Assembly: GCA_014338405.1 (NCBI GenBank)
Contig: JTDE01000414.1
Coordinates: 128,152 to 192,151, forward strand
DNA from: Paragonimus skrjabini miyazakii
Lineage: Eukaryota; Platyhelminthes; Trematoda; Plagiorchiida; Troglotrematidae
Length of the DNA: 64,000 nucleotides
Reading direction: 5' to 3'
In this document: positions 40,043 through 51,138 of the stretch, in pieces
How the letters are laid out: every line of letters begins with the position of its first letter
How positions within the stretch are numbered: position 1 is the first letter of the stretch
Translations under genes and position numbers: made by a program
The notes under the pieces: generated by a model
The model's input: the letters and a program-made list of their open reading frames with translations, nothing else
Told to the model about the DNA's origin: nothing
Databases searched by the model: none

Positions 40043-40771
40043 NNNNNNNNNNNNNNNNNNNNNNNNNNNNNNNNNNNNNNNNNNNNNNNNNNNNNNNNNN
40101 NNNNNNNNNNNNNNNNNNNNNNNNNNNNNNNNNNNNNNNNNNNNNNNNNNNNNNNNNNNNNNNNNNNNNNNNNNNNNNNNNNNNNNNNNNNNNNNNNNNN
40201 NNNNNNNNNNNNNNNNNNNNNNNNNNNNNNNNNNNNNNNNNNNNNNNNNNNNNNNNNNNNNNNNNNNNNNNNNNNNNNNNNNNNNNNNNNNNNNNNNNNN
40301 NNNNNNNNNNNNNNNNNNNNNNNNNNNNNNNNNNNNNNNNNNNNNNNNNNNNNNNNNNNNNNNNNNNNNNNNNNNNNNNNNNNNNNNNNNNNNNNNNNNN
40401 NNNNNNNNNNNNNNNNNNNNNNNNNNNNNNNNNNNNNNNNNNNNNNNNNNNNNNNNNNNNNNNNNNNNNNNNNNNNNNNNNNNNNNNNNNNNNNNNNNNN
40501 NNNNNNNNNNNNNNNNNNNNNNNNNNNNNNNNNNNNNNNNNNNNNNNNNNNNNNNNNNNNNNNNNNNNNNNNNNNNNNNNNNNNNNNNNNNNNNNNNNNN
40601 NNNNNNNNNNNNNNNNNNNNNNNNNNNNNNNNNNNNNNNNNNNNNNNNNNNNNNNNNNNNNNNNNNNNNNNNNNNNNNNNNNNNNNNNNNNNNNNNNNNN
40701 NNNNNNNNNNNNNNNNNNNNNNNNNNNNNNNNNNNNNNNNNNNNNNNNNNNNNNNNNNNNNNNNNNNNNNN
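40043..40771. other. Assembly gap (729 N)
   Basis: A continuous run of N. It lies just beyond the 5' leader of LINE A, so a repeat-related assembly break is likely. Confidence 0.99.
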
Positions 40772-43700
40772 ATCACACATCTGGCATTGATCCTTAATGG
40801 CATCCATCCCAAAGATAATCATGGCAAACCCAAGGTTTAAAACTCATAAGAAACGTCCGGTTCAGAGAAACCAACATCCATAGAGTTACTTTTAAAAATA
40901 AATAATACCAGGTCTTTCTTAACAAACTACCTGACATGGCTCACTTTGTAAACATACAATACCACTTGTGCCCGCTCTATTCCACCGGATCATTAGCATC
41001 TTCTGAATAGGATGCGGACGCTAGAACTACCAACGTTGTATTACGTTCAGCAATCCACTTGCAGCTGCAATGACTTCTAAAATAACAAAATTGACCGACG
41101 CTTGGTCATTAATATGAGGGGGCACGCTCCTAAATACACCTAGGGCTAATTGTACGACATGACCGGACGTGACCCAACTAAAGAGTGCAAGCCGGCTCCT
41201 AGTCGTCATGAACCCGCTGGAGAGCGATCACATAATCCGTTCAATAAATGTTTTCCGTTTACTGACATGTCATCACAACGCCCTTGTCCTAAAGTCAATG
41301 GAGACCCTGCTCGTTACGCGTCATAGGTCTGTTTTGTGTACACGAATGCTATTGATCTCGGTATTCTGCGGTGGTTTTGACCAATGACGGATTAGTATAT
41401 TCGTGGGTTTAAATACTCTATCATTGGTCTAATTTGGGTTTTTGAGTTCAAATGCTGTGCTATGTCGAATCTGAAGACAACATAGCGACATAGTTATCAT
41501 CTCGCGAGATTGACCTGATGAATTTTGTATTCAACGAGTAAACAGAGAAGGTTGCTTTCTGGTCAGGCTCAAGGCCGGTGTGATCGTGATGATGCGTTAT
41601 TTTGTACGCTTATTTATTTTGCTATTCACACGCGCTTTTACTTTTCATTCCGTTGTCTTGGGGACCGCCGTAAGAGAAACGGTGGTCAAAGCAATAAACT
41701 AATAGGCTAACAAATCGGAGTCGCAATTATTTTTACATGCAGCGGAGTATCTCAAAGGAGCCGTGGGGTATAGGAACAGCCTAGTCAGTGGATTACGAAC
41801 AAAAGAAACCGGATGAACAATCACTGAAAGGAGTCAGAAAAACAGGCGAAACATCTGCGGCGAGCAACACCTGCTAAAAAGAGAAATGTAAACGACGTTT
41901 GAATGTAGACTTCGTTGCGTTTCGGATTGTAATTCGGGTTTATGAACGTAAGCACACAATTGACGATATTTGTGTCCAAAGTGGACAGTAAAGCCATTAC
42001 CCTACTGGACGAATCTTCGGCATATCGGTGTCGTGACCCGAATGCATTGCAATCAGGTTTCAATGGCTAATTCCAAGTGCAAACGGAGACGTAAAAAATC
42101 GGCTGTCAAAGTCTGAAGCGACTGCGACGCGCAACAGATTGAAGGATGATTCAAATCTACTAAGAGTGCTTGGTACACATCTCATCGGGCGCGCAACCGT
42201 CGTACATCCTTGCATAGACAGATGAAGGTCGCGGTCACGTCACCAAAGGATGTGGCTGTTGGCGTAAAATGGAACGTTAAATAGTGCCGAGAGTTAGGAC
42301 ATTCGGGATCCCTTGTACAGTATCGACACTTCGCCTAGCAGTCAATACTGAGTCTATCAGAGGCGTATGATAAGATAAGAGAGGAATCCTTGAAGGAACA
42401 ATGAATTCAGAGCTTGCAACCAGGGCTGCAGAAGGTACGGATGATGGAATCAGGCGGAATTATAAACCGAACAGTTGGTTGGAATCACATAACGCCTATA
42501 TTGTGCTCTATAAAAACAATAGGAACAATTCCCTCAGTGGTCAAATGCACTTAGCTCAACATCTCTAGATTCACATAATGGTGGGGGGGCAGACTAGCAC
42601 AAGTACATACACGGCTAACGTAAAATGATTACATGGCCCAACAACACTCCGACACCCAACAGCAAGCGGATATGGTTGGTCGTGGGCAAAAAACTGATAG
42701 GGAGGCGGCAGAGCAATGAGAGATAAAACCAGCAATACGCCAACGGGAGGAAAGAATACCTTACCAGTCACAACACGAGACAAACACTGGACCTTCGAAA
42801 ATGAGGTTAGCCCTAACAGTCTACCAGCACGGATGGAAGTCAACGACCTCGAGAAAAAACTGAGGAATTAATGAGGTGTGGATAGTTTAAAAATGAACCC
42901 AGAGAAACATACATTAAAAACAGGGTGTACAAGCGATGGAATCCAGCGTATTCGTTGTCATGTGCGTAATGGGTGGGACATTTTGCCCACCACTACCCCC
43001 GACAAACATTGTTTTGTTTCCTTTTCGGTGGCAATAAGCGATCATTGGGATGTTCGATGAGTAAAAGTACTGATCGAGGGACAGCAGATCCTGATCATAA
43101 ATACGAAGGTTAGGGTGTCAAGTCAGGTATTTGGATAGTTTACAGTGGGAAGGTAAGCTCCACGAAGATTTGAAACTCAGAACGCTGAAATTCACATGGG
43201 CGAAGATGAGCTACTTCACACAATGCCAGAGGTCGACAATGTGAAAGAAACAATAACGGTTGTCGACATGTTGCATCGATTGAATACAAACGTAAACCTA
43301 AATAGGAATGAACTGTTTATCGGTGGGGGTAGTGCGAAAGCATACCATGAGAAAGCGAAAGAACGATGTCAGGTAGGAAGAGGTGTCCAGTCCCCATTAG
43401 AGGGTTTAACTCAAGCTGTCAAGCAATTTATCGAAGAGTACATCATCTTCTAAAATGAAAGGTTAAGAAATCGGTTGTAAACGGATGGAGTACTCAGTAA
43501 GTTTGTAACTTAGTGCGGGAAGCAAACCAATACACAGGAAGCAGGATATGGCTTAAGTTGGGTCCAGAAGTGAAGAGACAGTTGAAGGAGACGAAGTCAA
43601 AAGAGGTAAGTGAACGTATAAGCGACCATTTTCATCCCCAATAATAGTAACTGCACAAAACAGATGGAATCGACTACAGGGTCTAATCAAATGACAAAAA

Positions 43701-44339
43701 CGTGCCATCTATGTTACAAACGGAACATATGTTCGCGCGTCTACACAAAGCCAAGATATCACTCATACGCCCGCTTTCCAGTTGCCGACAATCATCAATG
43801 GCACAGAAAGGCAGACCAGAAGCCGCCTTTTGTGTATATGGACAGCATTGCGAATGATCCCATTAGATATTTGCAACAGTGCACCCGCTGGATGATCAGG
43901 GGGAATGATTGTGTATGGGGTGGCATTGTGACATTCTCTAACACACTGTCAGAATAGGCCTAATGATTCAGATTCACTATTAAAACGCTTCGATAAAGTT
44001 GACTGAAGCCGAGTAGCAAGGAATATCAAATAGGCCGGAGTGCAATCGTCTGTTTGGGGGATATAATTTGGAATGAAAAGATCTAATCGTCATAAAAGAA
44101 ACCGTCAACTGTCAGTATTCTAAACCGTTAAATGAAGTCCACTCTCCAAATAGGCAATAAAAATTCAAAATTCCAGCTAAGATACTCACAAAAGGAGCAT
44201 CTAACCCTTTAACTGCTAAGAAAAGATAATAGATTTGTTTGGATTGAGATGATGTGGAGATAACGTTCAGTTAATTCATTTTCAAGTAGTCTGGTAAATT
44301 TGGTAACTTAGAAAGAAACGGAATATGCAAAATCTGGGC
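40772..44339. other. Intronic sequence, no gene recognised
   Basis: Within the large Nova-like intron. Two ATG-started plus-strand frames, 43196-43453 (85 codons) and 43664-43957 (97 codons), are the cleanest open frames here. The second has a CHLCYKRNIC cysteine pair but no domain I recognise, and neither has convincing splice sites. They are noted but not called as genes. Confidence 0.4.
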
Positions 44340-44344
44340 CTTGA

Positions 44345-44430
44345 CTACACAAGGACCACTGTAGTTTAGCTGATAAAACATTAGTCGCATTTGGTCACTG
44401 TTCCCGTTGCTAGTTCGAGTTCAACCGGAG
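44345..44430 (+). other. tRNA-like sequence (possible Pol III promoter or SINE head)
   Basis: The plus strand has a D-arm/A-box-like TAGTTTAGCTGATAAAACA (from 44362) and a B-box/T-arm-like TAGTTCGAGTTCAACC (44411-44426) at tRNA-like spacing. The acceptor ends (GGACCAC and the sequence after 44426) do not pair well, so a functional tRNA gene is unlikely. A tRNA-derived SINE head or tRNA pseudogene is the better reading. It differs from the SINE family listed elsewhere in this window. Confidence 0.35.
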
Positions 44431-44509
44431 CCAAGATATTTCAAAATAGGGCCTCTTTTAAATTATCGATTACCGTAAACAAGGTATGACCAGTGATCCA
44501 CAATGCCCC

Positions 44510-44690
44510 ATGATCTCCGAACTCAACGAACGATTCACGGTGTCCGCTGATGCGAGTGATGTAAAAACTAGTGCCGTTCTTTTCAAGCTTCAGAGACAAC
44601 CGAGAACGTCAGTCGGATGATAAGGAAGCAGAAAGAGAGTGCCTCACTAAGGAAAAAGAAGGTCTGTGCGCTAGAAAAACAAACAACTTA
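44510..44690 (+). pseudogene. Gypsy-type RNase H scrap
   Basis: A short frame reads FTVSADASDVKTSAVLFKLQ near 44535-44595, matching the first catalytic block of retroelement RNase H (D-A-S). After two stops, ERECLTKEKEGLCA follows near 44640, matching the second block (E-R-x-Y-x-x-x-E-K-E). No reverse transcriptase precedes it in a readable frame and no integrase follows. It is a small dead fragment in the Nova-like intron. Confidence 0.5.
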
Positions 44691-45855
44691 TGAGACAACA
44701 ACATCCTTTCATGACGAGACGGATGGCAAAACCATAATCTGTTTGATAACGGCGGAGGGTTCATCTGAATGAAAAATAAACTGCCAATCGAAGCATTAAC
44801 GGAAGGTGGAACAGTGACCAGTGGCGAAAGCAGGACAAAACCTGGACAATAATGCCCAGATACAGGAAATGTTTGACTATTCTATGGTAGGAATCAAAAC
44901 CGCAGGGACGTGTTCAGGGGTGAATGGGCAGTTACGTACTTGAGATCGTTTAAATCTGGAAAACGGTCAGTCCGTTATCGATTTGAAGGTGCAAGACAGA
45001 GTAGGACCGCCACTATCCATGTTGATTAAACAAAGGATCACATAATTTGATTTGCCCACACGGGCCGAGAGCCTCTATTTGATCTCTACAACGACTAAGG
45101 GTATTTAGCCCACGATGAAGAAGGACGTGGCAAATCTCATTCGGATGTTTCAAACCGAACACCATCCGCAGCTGATCACAGCCTTCGCATTTAGAAAAGA
45201 TTTTCGACTGGCCCACTTCAACATGATCTGCTGATAAATCCTAACTGGAGCGAAACGCTTCCTTCCGAAATGGGGTACTCGAAAAGCTTGTTTGAATGCG
45301 ACGGCTGACGTCAAGCGCAGGTGATGTTCAATTTGAAATAACCGAAATCCTCGAACTTCCACTAATCAATCGAATGTGCCCTAACTACCGAGATAATTGA
45401 GAAAAAACACTACCACTGTAATCTACTGTGATTCAGTATGCCATTTATACGGACGTTTAGCCAAAGCCCAATAAGAAATCGCAACATGAAGGTATTGGTC
45501 GACCAGAATGTAAGATGAATGTAACCCACTTAAACGGCCGATCAGACAAGAGAAACGGCTACGTGCAACTCAATAAACAACGTCCCGGCTGAGTTAGCAG
45601 TATTACAGAGAGTCGCCACAGATGAGGACTCACGTTGTAATAGCCGATTATTTCAAGAAATGCCAAAAAAACTGGCGAATTGAGTGTCCACGGGCATCCT
45701 CCAATCAGAAGCGGAAGTAACAAAGGGTCATCAGAGGCAGTACAAGGATATCGCAAGTTAGGGAGCCCAACATTATGTTGGATGTCTATGGATCTGAAGT
45801 GATGATGTTTAGTACACGAAGAACGAAAACGTTTAGGATACCGGGCGTCCACATG

Positions 45856-48800
45856 TTATCATCATCATCATCATCATCATCACAGACAGCAATATAAAAG
45901 TGGTTCACACTGATGCTTAACTGTCACACAACCACGAAAGAAAAAATAACCTATACAGGAAGAAAGAAAAAAGAAGAGGACGGAAAGGGGACCTAACTAA
46001 TAAAAGTAGCTACGTCCATGTTCAAACATACATCAAGACGTCTCCAAAGAGATAACGTTGAGCACAAACTACAAAAATGGCAACATCTAAGGATCAGCAA
46101 CCGAATAAAATCGAGAGACCATATTCAACCATATTCAACTATATTCAAACTCAGACACAGACAACGAAACGGAATCTTTAACAATATTAGTAGCACGGAT
46201 ACGCATTTTCAAAGCAATCAAGATTCTCGTGGTCGACGAGTAAGTGGTTGACAGCTAACGCCCTGATTAATAAGCGAGTTTTTTTTACGGAAAAGCGAAC
46301 GTGATAGGTGGACAAGTGACCTAACCAACAGAGATCGTGCATTTCCATTGTCCCCGCTAACAGTCGCAAACATGCACATTCCTCAAATACGCATCGACGA
46401 ACCGTCGCGTTGCTCACACAGTCAGCCCATCTAATACAGCTAAACGGCGGAGAAAATGGTGATCGAATACCGAGAGTCTATGTGTATTTTTAACACGGAT
46501 GGGCCAGGACTCTGATCAACAAAGCAAAACTGAACGTACACACACTATGTAAACCCTATCTTCGGTCGACGCCACATATGACAGAGGTTGGCGAGTGCCT
46601 GCAACAACAAAGACAGTTTCAGTACCAATATTTCAAACTTTGAAGACGCAGTGTATATCACACAGAACAGCCATATCATTTAACCCATTCACCATGGTCT
46701 GCACGCTCTCTGCAGAAGAATTAGGCAAAACAATACCATCCGGATAATAAACATCAGTCAGCTTACTACCAGGTAGAAGCTCCACCTCAAGATTCTCGGA
46801 AATCTTGAGTGCTACTTCCAGAATACCGTCCATCACAAAATCGAAAAAGAAGGGGGAGGGGACCAGACACATCTGTCGAACGCCACTTGATGTGGAAGAC
46901 GCTCGAAGCAGCTGCTCCGCAAACGCACACTCCACACTCAGAGCAGACATGCAATTACTTCAACAAATTGGCATACGTCACTGGGACTGCTCTGCGACGA
47001 TAACAGCCTCAGACAGCGTGTCGAGGAACCGAATCAAATGCAATTTCCAGGTCCAAAAATACTAAAACCGTTCGCTCGGAGAGGGAGGACAGACGCTCCG
47101 ATGTCTGTCACAAGGTGAAGATATGATCAATACACCCACGACCCAGCCGAAAACCTGCCTATCCTTCTTTTATCTGACTTGCCCTATGTTTCAAAAGCTG
47201 CTACATTATGAAACCTGTGAGTAGTTTGGATGCAATAGAAACAAAGCTATCACCTCTTTGGCTGTCACATGATGTCGTGGAATCTTTTTGAGAATCGGAA
47301 TGCTTGTTGATAAGCACCAGTCATCAGACACCCCTTCAGTCTTTCACAGGGAACAGACGAGTGTGGTCAGTTCGGACGACAATCTCTCACCACCATCTTT
47401 GAAAAGTGCTAGAGAAGGAAGGTTCGGAACCGGAGCTTTATCACGTTTCAATGGTTTAGGTTCAAAGCTACTTCGGTTTGCGACAGAGGATCGTCAAAAA
47501 TATCAAAATTAACCATACAATCTCCATCATATACAAATGAATATTCTAGCCTATGTCAGTTGAACTGTTCTTAAGTGATCAGCCCATTTGTCAAGTTGCC
47601 GCTACAAGCTGGAAATTCGCGAGCCACCTTTTTAATATACGGTCTCATTAACAATTTGCCGACGGCCAGTGCAACCACGAATCCGTGAAAACAGCACCCG
47701 CCTATTCCCGATAAAAGTGCCTTCTCTATCTCTAGGGCTCGTTCGGAAAAGTAAGCCTCACAGTCCTTGCGCAGACTCTTCCTAAGTTTGTGTTTTAGTA
47801 CATGGCAGTGTTTGTCGTATTTAGAATCAGGAGGGTCTTTGGCGGCGTTTGTTCATAAGTTCTGCTGTAGCAGCTAAAATCCACTTCTGTTGTATATGCA
47901 ATGTCCCTCTGGAATTCTGACTCTCCACAGAATGTTCGCGCAGCTCTTGAGTTTTTTGCCCAGTACTTATTTATGTTACTCCGTTGTTGTGACCCGGAAA
48001 GTTTATTTGTTAGTGCTATTTGATAGGCGTCTCGAATACCCTCGTGTCTCAATTTTCATATGAACGCTATGCTTACGGGATGATTTCTTGGCAACGATAA
48101 AAAGAAACCGGCACGAGCGACAGCATGGTCAGAGTCGAAATGGTTATTCTAAAATGAACGACAACCTTTAATGGAATAGTGTCATCTGTGGCTGATGGCG
48201 ATATGATCAATTTGTGTCCATAGCTGAGCTGCCCATGGTGGTCTCCACATGATGCATTGCTATCACTTGAATTCAAATGCGCAGCTCAGTGCATAACGTC
48301 CGTGAGATGCACACAATTGTAACAGCCAATCACCAGTACCAGTGCGTCGAACACGGACACTGAACACACCATTCACCCGCTTTTTTTCTGGAGTGAGAAG
48401 ACCAAGTCGTTAGTTCATATTACCAGCAAGCATAACGAGGTCCGAAGGCTTAGGTTGTCTCAGAAGGAGAAAGACGGCATCGTAGAAGGTAATCTTGGTA
48501 GAATCTGAATTATTGTCTGCTGGAGCATATGTAGATGTGGTCTGTATTGACCGACTCTGAAGTGTTAAGTTTGGCAGCACACGTATGAGCATTTACTAGG
48601 GCCCAGTTGAGCAGACTCTGAGAGCTGAATGCAAACCCCACTCCAGCTTGCTTGTGAGATTCGGCTTCATCGTCAGTGGAGACCCTGAGAAGGAACCATT
48701 GACTAGTGACACTATCTAATGGTGAATTTAACTGAAGGACAATGCTAGGATCGTAAAGCTGCATTTTGGAGACACAGCACGCACTCAGTTCCAGACTTGA

Positions 48801-48905
48801 GATAGTGCCCGTTAAGGCAGCTTGTTGAGCTACCCCTCGAATAGTGCGGACGTTAGGAGCGCCAATATCTACCAGGTGTCTTGGTTTGAAAACAGGGAAG
48901 GAAGA
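45856..48905 (-). mobile_element. LINE B: near full-length, RTE-like, inactivated
   Basis: Reading the minus strand, the parts come in normal LINE order over about 3.05 kb. The APE endonuclease has APNVRTIRGVAQQAALTGT (48865), AGVGFAFSSQ, DLVMLAGNMN (48430) and WTQIDHIAISHR (about 48215). The linker has RDAYQIALTNKL (48030). The reverse transcriptase includes a palm segment with SSGVRQMCLVPSPFFFDFVM (46890) and the active-site region LTDVYYPDGIVL (46755). A C-terminal stretch with SNATVRRCVFE (46415) follows, then a 3' UTR ending in TTGCTGTCTG plus (ATG)n at about 45880-45856. The usual YADD is YYPD, and many stops and frame changes are present. It lies in the 15.6-kb intron of the Nova-like gene, in the same orientation as the gene. 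Confidence 0.8.
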
Positions 48906-49565
48906 AAGTGAATATGGATGGAGTGGTCTGTCAAGGCCATGATAAATTCAGCTACTTCTCGGTCGTGTGTGCCGGTTGAGTCGTATTACGACTTCACATC
49001 CAAGAGTAGATTAACACAAAGAAAAAGTGAAAAGGAGTGCGGCAAGTTTGAACGCCGATCTAACACTCTCCTTCATATGACATGCAAGCAAGGTGACAGC
49101 AAGTTGTTTGGGCTTAAACAGAGAAGCTCGTGATAACCAGGATTTATAGACCTGTTAATCACACTTTAATCCTGATCTTAGTAAGTGGTAAAGTAGACAA
49201 ACAATTCAAGAAAAAAAGTCGACCGATAAACTAGTAGTGGAAATACTATTTGATTGAAGTAGTAGATAACAGAACAAGAAGCTGACAAGAAATTTGTTTA
49301 AAATAGGTATTGACCCGAACCGATTTGCTTTTTGAGAAATCCAAGACCACAGTCTAGAAATGGCAAGATGCGGAATACGTATCTTTGCGTGGGGAATAAA
49401 AACACTAGACCAGTAATAACGCTGATTGAGATCAAGGTGTACTTAAGCAACAAAATATGCAGCGAAGGCTAAGTAAGACAAACAACCCAATGTAGACAAA
49501 AAACAATGTAACCAATGAGATTACCAGAGGGAGGAAATAAAGCCATTGCACAAAAAGAGACCCAC

Positions 49566-49719
49566 CTGCAACGGTTACACAACGTTCTGCGAGGCTGAGT
49601 TCTTTTGATTTTTGCGAAACCTGGATGAACACACCGGTACTCTCTTTGACTTCTTTAATAAAACTCCCCCCTTTGCCAATGATAATACCGGCGGTGCTAT
49701 TTGGTACGAGAATTTTCAC
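49566..49719 (-). CDS. NOVA: Nova/Pasilla-like KH protein, KH2 exon
   Basis: The exon lies between acceptor CATTCCAG (ending 49720) and donor GCAG/GTGGGT (49566/49565). It encodes VKILVPNSTAGIIIGKGGSF, with the GKGG RNA-contact loop, then a helix and ISQK-type strand ending in LAERCVTVAG. The 154 bp start in phase 0 and end with one base of a Gly codon that the next exon (33930) completes. KH2 is completed by that exon, which continues with the helix ELSQTYEAVKQLLVKIADDP. Neighbouring introns are 3,772 bp (upstream) and 15,635 bp (downstream). Confidence 0.9.
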
Positions 49720-50809
49720 CTGGAATGATGAATGCACCATGGAGGTTTTTAATATAGACTGAGACGAGACCGTCAAGATGAGGTAACAAACTGCCGGTCG
49801 TAATGGTTTAAGCAAATAAGAGACATTTTCATTGGACATCTTGAACAGATTTGCATAACACACGTAATGTTCAAAAACAGCCTGAATTTCCAAAATAAAT
49901 TATGAATGTTGTTCTTTTGAATCAAACAATCTCCGGTGGAACAAGGATTAAAAAATAATTGTATCGCGTGTTAACATATTGGAGTCGTTCGTTCATGAAC
50001 ACCTCAATCGCGTCCGCCTGGAACTGATCTGCCAGGATATTTTACCTGAAGTTTAAAAACTACAAGCCAACTACCAAAAATAATATGAATTAAACAGACC
50101 ACAGACATTCCACGCCGGCGATTCTCAATCACTTCCGAAGGGAACCCAAAGTTTAGAAAAACTTTAGCCTGACTACCCAACGTACTTACAAGACAGTCAT
50201 GGGGAAAGATTGAGAAATAAACAAGAGTCTATAGTGTACAATAAAAATAGACGGCACTCCCTTTAGAACGGTCATTTGCGTCGACCGGACAACCAACGTC
50301 AGCCTCGATGATTTTATTAATGAAAAACACGGTGTACCCTATTAGTGCTCTTCCGAAGTGGACAACTCAGTATAGATACTGGCTAATCAATAACGTGAAT
50401 CAGTCATGACGAGAAAACCGCTTATACGTCATTCTGAATTTGTCTCATGACCGACTTGGAATTTGAGGCAGAACGCCAGATAGTGAATCCATCATGCAGC
50501 ATTCAGATTATTGTATGAAGGTGTCGGAAGTCGACAGGTGAGTTGAAGCCGAATGTTGATGTTGTAATAAATCAGCAGAGTATTTGTGCAATAACTTGTG
50601 AATGGACATGTTACGTCAGATAGTCAACATACTTGACGAAAGTCACTATCCGAAGACGAATGACAATACAGAGATGAGTGTACGTCCGTGCGTATGCATA
50701 CGTAGAGGAAGTGTTGTGTATATAAAGCGAAGTCGCTTCAATCAAAAATTTGACGCGCACAATGATTGCTACACTTTGTGCTAGAGTCGTGTTTAAAACG
50801 TATTCCACA

Positions 50810-51138
50810 GATACCAGCAATCCAATACAAGCTAACGGCAATTAGTTCAGACGACAATCTCTCATCACCATCTTTGAAAAGTGCTGGAGAAGGAAGGTTC
50901 GGAACCGGGGCTTTATCACGTTTCAATGGTTTAGGTTCAAAGCCACTTCGGATTGCGACAGAGGATCGTCAAAAATATCAAAATTAACCATACAATTTCC
51001 ATCATATACAAATGAATATTCTAGCCAATTTCAGTTGAACTGTTCTAACGTGATCAGCCCATTTGTCAAGTTGCCGCTACAAGCTGGAAATTCGCGAGCC
51101 ACCTTTTTCATATACGGTCTCATTAACAATTTGCCGAC
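50810..51138 (-). mobile_element. LINE B-family fragment (copy C)
   Basis: This fragment is about 95% identical by eye to 47371-47663 in LINE B (about 13 differences over about 290 bp). On minus it encodes the region between endonuclease and reverse transcriptase, including KRDKAPVPNLPSPALFKDGD, the start of the reverse transcriptase domain in this LINE group. Both ends are abrupt, with neither the 3' tail nor the endonuclease. It lies in the 3.8-kb intron between KH1 and KH2. Confidence 0.75.

Noticed and set aside
39887..40840. Long frames of about 290-317 codons on both strands
   Set aside because: They consist almost entirely of N from the assembly gap.
43196..43957. Two ATG-started frames as small host genes
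   Set aside because: They lack recognised domains and convincing splice or promoter signals. They lie inside the Nova-like intron and could be remnants of elements.
44990..45370. Possible eighth SINE copy
   Set aside because: Only the stretch near 45322 (GATGTTCAATTTGAAAT) resembles the family tail. No A or B box was found and the rest does not align.
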